Below are positions 39,655-50,909 of a DNA stretch of 64,000 bases, piece by piece. Within the stretch, counting starts at the first letter, position 1. The number at the start of each line of letters is the position of its first letter. The notes beneath the pieces are model-generated. The model was not told the DNA's origin, did not search any database, and was given only the letters and a program-made list of their open reading frames with translations. Where the stretch lies: assembly GCA_020086605.1 (NCBI GenBank), contig JACBWW010000017.1:17652443-17716442 (forward strand), read 5' to 3'. The stretch is from Lanius collurio (lineage: Eukaryota > Chordata > Aves > Passeriformes > Laniidae). A program made the translations under genes and the position numbers.

Positions 39655-39738
39655 GGATCCCATGCAGGCCCAGGAGTCGGATTCGATGATCCTGATGGGT
39701 CCTTTCTAATTCATATTTTCTATGATTCTATGATTCTG
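39655..39738 (+). mobile_element. Short CR1 3' end with terminal octamers
   Basis: The text 'caggcccaggagtcggattc' followed by 'gatgatcctgatgggtcctt' is the last part of a CR1 3' UTR. It ends in about two copies of the octamer family ATTCTATG (TCTATGATTCTATGATTCTG, 39,719-39,738), the diagnostic CR1 terminus. Severely 5'-truncated copy. Confidence 0.85.
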
Positions 39739-41844
39739 TAAATGTCAAGGCGCATCTAAGGACCAAAATAAATATTCTCTATGTTGGTGAGAAAGAGGTC
39801 TTGGTAAAAGCCCTGAGAGCAGTTGGCTCCCTTCTGTACAGCTGAAGCAGTGATAGCTGTGGGCACTGGGACAAAAGCCACAGGATGTATTATCCTGCAG
39901 TACAATTACAATTGAACATTTTTCCACTGTAGGCGAGACACAGAGAAAAAGAGGATCTCTAAGCAGCTGGAAATTTCCTTAATCCCATTTAGTGAAGCTC
40001 CCTGCTTTAGTCAAAAACAATCACATCCCAAGTGGGATTTTGTGATATAAAGCATCTCAGAGCTTGTTTGTGGATTTTTTTCCCCAATTCCTTCCAATAA
40101 AATAAAGCTGAACCACAGAGGGAGGCAGGGCAGTGGCTGCACAGCCAGCTGGACAGGAGGCATGGCAGGAAGTCCAGTAAATGTTTCTAAAGTGAGTTAA
40201 GGTTATGTTCCTGAAACACTAATCTCCTCCTTTCATTCAGAAATCCTCACAGGATAAGATTTGCTGACTTGATGGGGGAAAAAGGAAAATGTTTTCTTCC
40301 TGTAAATATTTGAGCAGAAAGGAAATTTCACAGGGAAAAATTATTGTCATAAACATCATAATGTTTTAAGGAGCTTAGTAATACAAAGTGTCTGGAGTTA
40401 AAGAATCTTTTAAAATCACCTTAGAGAAACTGGAGGTCCCAATCCTCAGCCTTCCAGCTCTTAAAGCTACCTTCCCCGTGTCACTGAGAGAAAAACATGG
40501 GAATCATTACCTCCTTGCATCACTGCAAAGTAAAACTAGCCCATGACATTCACGTCTGACCACACAGGCACAAAACAGTCCCTGAGTGCGTATAAATCCT
40601 GTGAGCCCATGTTCTATCAGCACAGACTGTACATTTCATGTCTTTCCAGCCACCTCTATTCTCACTGTTGGCAAGCTGATGGTATAAACCACCATCTCCA
40701 TTTTCAACAGGAATTTATTTTTTTATGGTCATAATAATAATAGCAACTGGTTTAAAAGTTAGAAATTCAGTTGGAAATAGCATAAGTGAATGGCATTAAT
40801 TTTAAAACATTGTTTAAGTTTCTTTTCTTCACTCCCTTTCACCCACTTTTGTCACTGAAAGCTTTGCATTGGGACTGAATTAACTAGAAATATATTTCTG
40901 ATTCTGCCAAGATGTCCAGACTGGATTAGGATGAATAGTATCTTTTTCACCTTGTGTAATGACAGAATTTGCCACTGCCTGTAAGGTCTCTCTGGCAGGA
41001 ATAGAAAGGTCAGCTGCAAAGCCTTCTTTTACTCTGAAATGTCATCAGTCAGAATGCTGGGGGAAAAAAATGAAGTGAGTTAGTTTTCAGTATTTCCTAA
41101 ATGCCAAACTTCACTCCTCTGATAGGCCCCAGACTGGATTCATACATATTCATAGAAAATTATAAAAAGATTCCTCTAAAACTCTTCACAAAGTGAGAGA
41201 TCCCAGACCTTTTGATGATATTGAAGGAAATTCTTTTCATTCAGTTAGGGTCAGCTACAGTTTATATTTTTAGAGGTGATGGACACTGCTGAATTTGAAT
41301 ATTACAGGTCTTAGAGGCTGAAAAAGGATGTAGTTTCTCTCTTATATTATCAATTACCTAGGGACTCCAAGAAAAAGTATTCATTTTTGCTGTAGTAGGT
41401 ATTTTGCAGAGGACATTCTTAGTGCTGGAGTATTCTTAGTTCTGAGAGGAGATAGTTATTCCTTTGGGTTGATGTCATATTCTGCCCCAGCTAAATGTGC
41501 ACTCGTGTCTCTGAACAGTGCTTCTCCCACAGTGGACAGAGCTGAGGACACTCAGAATGATTCTCCAGTTTTTCCTTCCAGATACGAGAGCTGATACTGG
41601 CTTCCACAAGCAACACAGTAATTCCATACAACTGGAAGTGGAAGAAGCAAACTCATGCCTTGTTGCATCATATCCATGGAAATGGTATCTGAGGATTAGA
41701 GTCTGTTCTGTTTCTGACTTGCTCCAAATAACAATAGATGATTCTCTGTTGAAATTAAAGATACATCAGATAAAGTTCAAAGGTCTGTTTAAGGTCCAGT
41801 TATAGTTTTAGTGTGGGTTCTTTTTAAAATAATTTGTAAACTAG
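39739..41844. other. Intergenic DNA, no gene recognised
   Basis: AT-rich single-copy sequence without recognisable genes or repeats. A 95-codon open frame at 41,518-41,805 has no recognised homology and lies just left of a probable old LINE fragment. Confidence 0.5.
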
Positions 41845-42110
41845 AAAGGTGAGGAGGCATTAAATTCTCAGATGACACTAGCCTGGGAGAAACAGCAAAA
41901 GTAATGGAGAACAGGACCAAAACTCAGAATGATCTTGGCAAATTGAAAAAGTCTTATGATAAGAAAAAGAGGAAGCACAGCAAAGACAAGGTCCTTAGGT
42001 AATCGGGTATAAGCAACTGAGCGAATGCAGGATGGAGCATGACTTGCTGAATAGCATTTTGCTATTCAGAGCATGGAGAATCCCAAGCCAAACAGAAGTC
42101 AGGGACCTAA
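41845..42110 (+). mobile_element. Probable ancient CR1 fragment, RT C-terminal part
   Basis: 'attaaattctcagatgacac' followed by 'aactcagaatgatcttggca' and 'aattgaaaaagtc', then 'aaagacaaggtccttaggta', follows the order of the segment just after the catalytic DD box in old CR1 subfamilies. There are many indels and no usable frame. Similarity is by eye only. Confidence 0.55.
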
Positions 42111-42584
42111 AATGTCATCTCCTGAGCTGTATAAACAAAAACATTATCCACAAAACATAGGAGTATTTATTTTCTTATTGTGTGGTGAGTCCTTGGGAGA
42201 AGGATTACACCTGATGCTGGGCAGCATCTCAGAATTGGTGGGTTCTGAATTTTAAAACATTGATACGCCTTCCTGGTGCTTCAGGGTGTGCATTGTTCTT
42301 CAGACTTCCCCAGCTCTTTTTCAGATGCTTTGGCTTTTATTTTTGTCTCAGCCACATTCAAGTCATGGCTCTTTGCTGCCAAAGGCTGCTCTGAAGAATG
42401 GGCAGGAAAGCAGCTGCAAGTTTTTGTGTTTCAACCTCAAAACCCATGTCCCCTATTCCAATAAAGAGGAAATATTCAAGCAGGCAATATTTCACATGTT
42501 TTTAATATGGCATGTGAGATATGAGGCTTAAACATGGGAAATCCCACATTATAAGGGATGTTTGGCCACTCAAGTTATTTTTAA

Positions 42585-42900
42585 AAAGATGTGAATGATC
42601 TCAAAGGGGCCCAAAGGAGGGCAGCAAGAATGATTATCTGTCTGCAAAGACTGACAGCCAAAAGAAGGGAAGAATGAGGAGGGAGACAGACATAAACTCC
42701 TGACATGTAAAAAGTTGCTGCTGCAAGAGGAAGGAATTAATCTATTTGCCGTGTTCATGTTGGATAGGAGAAAAAACCTAAAAGTTTTATATTTCACTGA
42801 GGGGGGGTTAGGTAAGATGTGAGAAATTGTTTCTGAACAGGCAGAGCATTGAAACATACGAATCATATTCCCTGGGGAGTGACTTGGGACATACGGTCTG
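42585..42900 (+). mobile_element. Possible ancient CR1 3' fragment
   Basis: 'aaaggggcccaaaggagggc' and 'agcaagaatgattatctgtc', followed by a purine-rich stretch and 'gttggataggagaaaaaacc', resembles the 3' region of an old CR1 and is collinear with the fragment at 41,845-42,110. The intervening 475 bp could be a more diverged part of the same insertion. Low certainty. Confidence 0.42.
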
Positions 42901-43462
42901 GATCACTGGGCTGAACTGCAGAGACTGAGTGTAGCCTAAGGCAGAAGAATGGCAAAAGTAACCTTGCAGTATTCTTCCCAGTACTGGAAGTCTTCCCAGT
43001 ACTGCTTGTAAGTCTATCAACAGCAGGAGAAAGAGGTAATCAGTCAAGGGCAAATTTTTTTAAAGTATCATCTTGAAAAATTCATTAGCTCTTCAGGCAA
43101 CAGGAAAATTCCCACAGCATGCCTTGGAAAGCAAGAAATTTACCTTTAATACTAAATGTTGCTTTCTTGGAAACATTCTCAGTGAGGTAATAGTCAGCAC
43201 AAAATAAATTACTGCATTTAAGTCAAAGACCGAATTTTGACTTTTACTGTCTGCCTTTCTTTGCATTTAGGCATCATCTACAGAATCAGGGAGTGCAATG
43301 CTGTGCCCTATAACATGGCAAGGAACAGAGGGACCTTGGTATTTTTTATTGCAGTGTTGACAATGATATTTTTCTTGTCCCTGAATATTTTGCCATGCAT
43401 TTGTGAAAGAAAAATAGAGATTTCACATTAAATGTGATAACTAACATTAACACTACATCAAA
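42901..43462. other. Intergenic DNA, no gene recognised
   Basis: A 14-bp string (TCTTCCCAGTACTG) occurs twice with 18-bp spacing at 42,973-43,004. Nothing else is recognised. Confidence 0.5.
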
Positions 43463-43466
43463 TACA

Positions 43467-43512
<46 letters not shown>
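43463..43512. repeat. (CATA)n/(TA)n microsatellite
   Basis: Starts as tetranucleotide ACATACATACAT and passes into an uninterrupted TA dinucleotide run of about 30 bases. Typical compound microsatellite; likely polymorphic. Confidence 0.92.
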
Positions 43513-43518
<6 letters not shown>

Positions 43519-46500
43519 GTACATATTTATTCTCCTGCAATATTCATTACTTTCATATGCCTATATGCCTTAAACGACTATTTGGTCCATCTGGTTACTG
43601 AAGATACTTAAATTTTCTTGAGTGTTTGAGAGGTAAGGAATTCCATTTGCATGCAAAACCTCATGACTCTATATGGAGGTTCTAGACCCAACTTACCAGA
43701 AGTTCATGACTCTGAGATTGATATAAGAATAATACACACTAATTAAGGAAGAACTGTCATGACTATGGTTAAGTTATCATTTTAATTATAGGGTATGAAA
43801 CAGCTATACTAAATAACTTCCCTCATGACTAAGCCTTACAGTACAAGCTGTGTTATGATTTTTCTTTAAGGTATTAATTTCATCCTAAGACTTGATTTTT
43901 TTTTCTGATATGAATAATGTTTCTGCACTGGCACCTTCATGGTGCAAAATTAATTATATCTGGGCAATCAGATTTTATTAATTTCTTTATATTTTATTGT
44001 ATTCCCTTTTAAATATTTGAAGTACCATGACAATTATTTAAATTTCTCACTCCTTCACTGCTTTTTTTCCTTTGAAACAATACATATTTTCCAAGACCTA
44101 ATAAAAGAGAAAATGTTCATAAAATATTATTTTTATGGTGTTCCATTTTCTGTATTCAGTCGTGAATAGAAGTGATATCATTACCTTGTGGGGACTGTGT
44201 TTTTTGTTTGCAGTGGGACCCCAGAGACAGTATAAGGATATATTTACATAACCATTGCCCTTAGAAATGTCACAGTATCAGATATAACTAACTGAGCAAT
44301 AAATTCTTACCAGCTTTCAAATCCAAAAGGGGCAACATGGGAATTACACTTTATATTACATCTTTAAACATGCTTTTCTTTCTAGGTGGTAGAAAAATTA
44401 CAGTGAAGTAGGGAGGGAAGAAAGCAGAAAAATAATCTGACTCATGTTGGGTAAATCTGAAGAGGTAACTTCATGTTCCTGGCCTGCTAGCCTTGGGGCA
44501 CATTTTCTTTATTTCTCTGCCCAGCTTGTACTACTGCTTTTTATATGAGGTAGACTCATCCACCTTCACAATGCAGTTCTGGTTTTGGGCGAAGATAGAA
44601 CCAAAACCAAAACAGAATAGGAACCAATATTGTTGGAAGATGCTTTCAGCCAAGTTGTCTGGACTTCCCCCTCGATTCTCTCTTCTGACACCAGATTCTT
44701 CTGGCTCCAGATGGTTGAGGAAAAGGAACAGTTTGGATAAGCTTTCTCACCCTCTTCTCAAGTACTAGTTCAACTCTGAATTAATGTTTGGTTTTACCTT
44801 CATAATAGGTTTTATCCACAGCCCAAATGAAATGGCTCCTTTAGCCATTTGTTCATGAACATAATCTGTCAGTCAGCTTAGAAAGTATGACCTAGGAACT
44901 GAGAAAGTATTGTTTTTGATGGCAGAAGCGAGCTGTAAATTAAAGGTGTTAGTATGGCCCTGTCACTACCCAGTTCTGGAGTCATTACATTTAATACGGT
45001 AAACAAAAGCCTATAAATATTCAAATATACTCTACTGTTAAACTATGATTTCTACATCCTAATCATCCATCCTACGTTAATTCTTACAACTACAAGCTGT
45101 TAATTCCCATGGCAGCAACAGGCAAATCTGCAGCCTGGCCAGTGGGTGGCAAACGTGTTTAACTGGAAATCTGATCTGCCTCTGCTACGTGGCCCCCAGC
45201 CTACAACATTTCATAACTGCTTTCAGCATGTCACTCCCATCAGAGGTCCTGCTATGAAGCTTCAGCACTTGTACTTCTCAGAAAGGCAGCTCTAATTCTC
45301 TCATTTGTGGTCCTGCTCTGAGACTTTACTACTTCTCTCTCAGTAGACGCCCCAAGACCAATACAGTCCTTCCCCATGACAGGCACACTGGCTCCGGGTG
45401 CATAACGCCGTATATATCTCTAGAAAGAAGCTCTAAAATACCCTCAGCACTGCAAACAGATCAAGACTCAGAGATAAAAGTGTGTCAGAATCCTGTACAT
45501 GAACAGGGGAAGGATGTCCCCAGTGCTCGTCCCCTCCATCCTACCTGCCTGGAAAACGGAGACAAACCAGCTCCTTCTCTCCCTTCTTCACCTCCATAGA
45601 GTTGCTGCTGTGACAGAGTCAATGTGGGAGGGAAAGTGTCAAATAACCACGTTGAAAGAATTTCTGGAGTTTGACATATTTCATTAGGCATCTTCACACT
45701 CTTTATTTTATTTCTCCTTGCTTCTATCATTTTAATTAATATATGAAAACAGCAAAAGTTAAAGGACTCTTTTCTCACTGAATTAAAATATAGGATAAGG
45801 AAAAGGAAGTTTGGAAGTTTGCTGAAACTCTAGGAGAAAAAAGAAAAAAAAATACAACTTCTCCTAGTTTATAAGACACATATATTTAGTATGTCTCATT
45901 TCTTAATGTTCTGATGTTCTGATATATTAAAAAATTGGTCGTGTCCAAGACTGTTAATGGTCTGCTCTATAATAAAAATTGTTTAACAGCTGGGTGCGGT
46001 CCTCTGGCAACTGGATCAGGTGACAGTGCACCACCACCATCTACTGATCAATTGGCTGTATTACCAGGAGAGAAAAGCTCCCGCTTGGACCGATTTGGAT
46101 TAGCAGATTTTAATTCACAAGTTAAAATTCTTGTACTGAACCAGGGTTTGTCACATGTTGTACATGCCTGACAAGGAGAGCAAAGACATCGAAATTTAGA
46201 AGTCTAGAAGGACCATGAAACACAAAAATTGCATGGAGCAACTATTTAGGGGTTTGGGGTCATGCTGATCTGCTGCTGGAAAAATTGCAGAAAAAGATTT
46301 TTTAGACAGTTTTTTGCTCTGACTTAGAAAATATGAAAAACTGGTGACCATATGATGGGCAACACTGATTAATGTTGCACTGAAAGGATCAAATACTGCT
46401 TTTCCTGCCTGCACTTTTACTCATGCAAATGAAAATCATCAGCAATATTGTGTAAATTACCTCTGACAATTCTCCCAAGGTATTCAGCTGCCTATGCCCA

Positions 46501-49500
46501 TTTAAAGAGCTCAGTAATGTAATGGATTGCATTGCATAGGGCACACACTCTGTTCTTCAGGCTAAGCTTAGAGCACATTTGTTCAGAGGAGCTAAGCACT
46601 TCTCAGTATGTCCTCTTGAATTTAACTACATAAAATAAAAATTATTACATTTTTGTACTTATGAAAGTAAGAAATTGAAGTCAAATTTCTTAGCTTTAGA
46701 GGGATTATTTTGGGTCATAGTCTCTATAATATAAGTTGTTCTTTTCTTAACCTTTCGAGGTCTCAATGTACTTAGACCAGCTACTCACTTTTTTTAAGAG
46801 GCTGTATAGAATCTTTTTCTGCCCCTTTAGCAAAATATTTGGTTTTTACTGGAAAAGTTATGGATATTGAAAGTGTGATCTCGCAGCCTTTCTTATGTTA
46901 TTGAATCCTTTTGTTCTGATACTTCTGTAAACCAAACTGATGTGAATGAGGATTAGCCTGGCAGAGTCCAAGTTGTCTAGAAGTAGGAGACCATTAACAA
47001 GAATCCTGCTGGGTAGCTTGTGCAGTACCTACATTCTGCAAAGGAATATATCAAAAATACCTAGCATTTTCGCATCTCAGATTTTCACATCTATTCTGTC
47101 TCAGTGTAAATGTCAGTGCATTGTTTGAAGACACAGACTGGTGCTTGGAGCCATCCTTTCCACTTCAAGTCCACTGCCTTTTGTTAAAGTGCTCCTTATG
47201 GCTACCTCTTCAGTCCACTTACCTTCTTTTGTCTGTGTTGGTGGAGTTGTGCTGACTTACAGCAATAGATAATAAGTCATTATGTTCTGTGCTAGAGTTA
47301 CCTCTGTGTTTCACTTCACTCTGAGCTCTAACTTAGATGATCAGTGTTTGAGGACAGTCACCTCTGATACATTGTTGACAATGCCATGCACACCTATACA
47401 CAATAAATAATGTGATAATAAAAACTTACTCCCATTCACCAAGAAATCAGACACAAGGTAATGATCTAGTGGGCTAGTCTTTGACTGCAGTCACGGGAAT
47501 TTACAGGTGTTCAGCTGGCCACAGGAGGGATCTCATATTGCTCCCTAGATTCAGTAAGGAATACAGTATGAACAAAGACCACATAATTCAGATCAGACAA
47601 ATTCTCTCTCTTCCCAGATTACCCTCAGAGTTTATGAAATAAAGAAGTTTTTTATAGTTCTTAAACAAAGCCTTTCCATCAGGGTTAGAACCAGCTGGGA
47701 CTATTACATCATATTACAGAATATGAAACCATTGTTCCCAACATTTTTATACTTGGAACTCTCTGCAACCACCTTCTCCACTTCCCCAGTCCCTAGACTT
47801 CATCTTTGTCTGGTCCTTTCCACTTCTGTTTTCCTCCTTGGGGATTCCCTCATTTTAATGTCTCTTAATGGCAATAGCAGGGAGGTCATGCTAATTATCC
47901 CCACAGGGTTTACTAGCCTAGACTCCAGTCACTGCCATGCTTAGCCTCTAATGTCATTAGTCTGAAGTACACTTTAGTGACTGGAAAGTAAGAGCATGAG
48001 CTGTAAGATTGTACCAACGTGCTTTTGTTTTGTCAAATGTTTTTGCTGAATGTGTAATATTTGTGTGTCTTTATACAGTATAGTAATTTTAAAAGAATTA
48101 TACTAACTCCAGAGATTTTTAAACTAAACAAAGAATAAAAGTCTTTTACTCAGTTAATATTTTCCTTGTATGTTTATATATACATACATTTGCCTACCAT
48201 GCACAGATACAGTTGTATGCCTGCATATACATATTTATATGTCTCGATATATATCTACATATAATTGTACAATATGTACAGAAAGAGTGAAAAAGGAGAA
48301 CTTTTCATGGTGGCATTGCAAACACATAAATAAATGCTTTTCATGGAAAAGAAATCCAAGAAAAGCATGCTTAAATTTTACAACTTCCATGCTGGTCCTA
48401 CTGGGTTTCCATTTTCAACAGTTTGTGTGTATCCACATGCATATGCATGCATAGGGTTAAGCCTAACATTTGAAGAGTTTCAGTTTCCTACAGTGAACAT
48501 TTCATGAGTGTTTATGTAGGCTATTACCAGCCCGAGTCCCTCATTTTAATAGGAATTATGTGTCTAAACATTCCCATGAACGCTGTGCCTGATCGAAGTA
48601 CTGAAGTCCTTCGATGCAAAGCCAGCCCATTTCAAAAGCTGGCTGGCATGTGCTAGGCCAGTCTGAAGCAGAGGCAGACAAATTCAGTGCACATTTGGAT
48701 AGATTGACTTCTGGGACTAGTCTGAGTCAGTCTCATGCTGAAATAATGGCCCTACAACTAGGCCAAATACAGGGCTTCCTGAGCACCTTTCTCTGCAAGT
48801 ATGTGACACATTTAGAAGCCTGACTATTTTTCTTGGGTCAAACTCACTCCTTTGTGTCTTCGTTTTCTCAAGCTACATAAAATCACAGCACCATAAGATA
48901 CATGCTCACCTCTCATTTTCTGGGTTTCCCCAGAAAATCTATGTTCATTGTGGTCTGGAGAACACATTGCAGTGAATGTCTTTATTTGCATAATGTTTTC
49001 AGTTGAAAGCAGAAACTGCCAGCATCTCAGTTTTTGTGGCACAGTACTTCTGTACTCTGTTTGATGGCCATACCATCTTTGTCAATAAGTTATCTCAATA
49101 TATTTTTCCAGTTCCTGTCTCCCATATTATTTTGCAGTGTACAAGAGTTGTAAGAGAAACAGAGTAGTCGTTGTGTCCTTGAGCCTTGCATTACAGGGAT
49201 AGCCTGGGTTTTATGTATGGACATTAGTCCACAATTCCACACTCAGCAGACCCCTAAGTTTCTTCCATTCTGGGGAAGAAAACCCACCACATTTTCAGAT
49301 TTCTTATTAGTCTCTACCCTGTCTACCCAACGTACGGCCACAAACTCTCTTGCCTTAGCTTTCTCTGTGTTGGATGCAGAAGTTTATAATAACAGCTTCT
49401 TTTTTGGCTTGCTTTTGTTTGGGTTTTAGGGTTTTTTTGTTTGTTTGTTCTTTGTTTTGGTTTTTGGTTTTTTAATTTATAGAAGGCATAAATTCAGCTG

Positions 49501-50451
49501 GAGGGCTGTTCCTGGTTATCCTGGGGTGTAGGAGTGCTCAGTGAGGGGCTGTGAATATTCCTCAGGAAGCAGAACAGGGTTTGGTGTAAGATTAAACTGA
49601 GTAATCTGTGATCAGAGCAGGCATATGGTGTGTCAGCATGGTGGGAAACACCAACAGATCAGGCAAAGCCTGTGAGTCAAGCTAAGTGGAAAGGCCTGGG
49701 AAAGCCAGATTTTGCTGCCTTACCTAGAAGCAGCTGATCCCTGCTTCAGTGAACAGCAGAAGCTTGTTGCTCGCAGGAGTTTGCTCCAATAGACAACTAG
49801 CCACTTTGCCTTTCTTAGAGCCAGGCTTGCTCACATGAGTGTTCAAAGGGTTCAGAATTCCAGAGACAAAAGCATTTCACAACACTTCTGCCCACATCTC
49901 CTGAGGCTTGTGCCTCTTGAGGAAGCCTCAACTTTTCCTTAAGTAGTCATGAGACAAGTCCCTCACAGTCAGTTCCATTTCTGATGAATTACAATGCCTA
50001 GTCTTATTCACTCATGAGATAAAAAACATATCATTTCAGTATTTCACATTTCACTGTGTTTACCTTGCACACTACTTAAGCTCTTTCTTTTCCAGGTGAT
50101 TAATTCAGGCAAAACCATCTGCAGATGCTCCTTCTCTCATTCCTTCTCCCCTCCCTTAAAATCTGTATCTATTTCAGATATACAGTGCTCCAAAAAGTTG
50201 GGAAGAGCTGATTTTTAGATATCAACTGAGACAATAATCATTCTCCTATATTTTTAATGCCATTTAATAACAATTTCAACAAATGTTCAATTCTAATACA
50301 TTTGTAATCAACAGCATGGATTTCAGGTTTCATTAGCAGTCAGGAACAGGTTCAGTATGTCTTCAGTCAGTATGATATACTGTATATCAAGAAAAATACA
50401 AACTTACTGTGAAAAGTATCACAGTTAAAATGAACAGACCATTCAGCCATG
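43513..50451. other. Intergenic DNA, no gene recognised
   Basis: Single-copy AT-rich DNA with open frames under 100 codons. A TATA/CATA-rich stretch at about 48,165-48,260 and a T/G-rich low-complexity stretch at about 49,398-49,475 are simple sequence. No splice-flanked coding segment is recognisable. Confidence 0.55.
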
Positions 50452-50550
50452 GAATAGAATAGAATAGAATAGAATAGAATAGAATAGAATAGAATAGAAT
50501 AGAATAGAATAGAATAGAATAGAATAGAATAGAATAGAATAGAATAGAAT
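50452..50550 (+). repeat. (AGAAT)n pentanucleotide microsatellite
   Basis: About 20 perfect tandem copies of the pentamer GAATA/AGAAT with no interruption. It directly abuts the 3' terminus of a minus-strand CR1 fragment (50,551 onward), whose end repeat reads ATTCTATG on its own strand, so the pentamer tract probably expanded from the element's tail. Open frames through it (FYSIL repeats on the minus strand) are artefacts. Confidence 0.97.
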
Positions 50551-50655
50551 ATCCTGAATTGGAAGGACCCACAAAGATCATCAAATCCAACTCCTGTTGC
50601 TGCACAGGACCAAGAATCACACCGTGTGCCTACACTATACTTTGGACAAACACAA
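50551..50655 (-). mobile_element. CR1 3' end, minus strand
   Basis: Read on + strand, 'atcctgaattggaaggaccc', 'acaaagatcatcaaatccaa' and 'ctcctgttgctgcacaggac' are the reverse complement of a CR1 3' end. The similarity fades after 'ttggacaaacac'. Only about 100 bp are kept; the element's 3' terminus faces left into the pentanucleotide array. Confidence 0.88.
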
Positions 50656-50874
50656 GGGAAAAATGAAAAGGAGAGAACAGGGCAGACAGAGTTCCGTGCA
50701 TTTCTAATAGGTATACAGGGAAATACAAGGAAAGATATGCAAACCCTGACTTGGAGAAGTTCTGGTACAAGTGTACAAATATTCTCCAGTATGGTAAATA
50801 AGTTCTTGACTGAATCTAGATTACACAAAATGTTCTGTCTCAGTGCACTCAGAAAAGAAAAGCCATGGGCCACC

Positions 50875-50909
50875 AAAAAAAAAAGGGGGGGGGGGGGGGG
50901 GGGGAGGGG
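50875..50909 (+). repeat. A10-G20 homopolymer junction
   Basis: Ten A (50,875-50,884) followed by twenty G (50,885-50,904), then AGGGG. Simple sequence; the exact G count is likely unreliable in an assembly, and such a tract can fold as a G-quadruplex. Confidence 0.9.

Noticed and set aside
50367..50876. 169-codon minus-strand frame with FYSIL repeats
   Set aside because: It is the translation of the AGAAT microsatellite plus flanking CR1 sequence.
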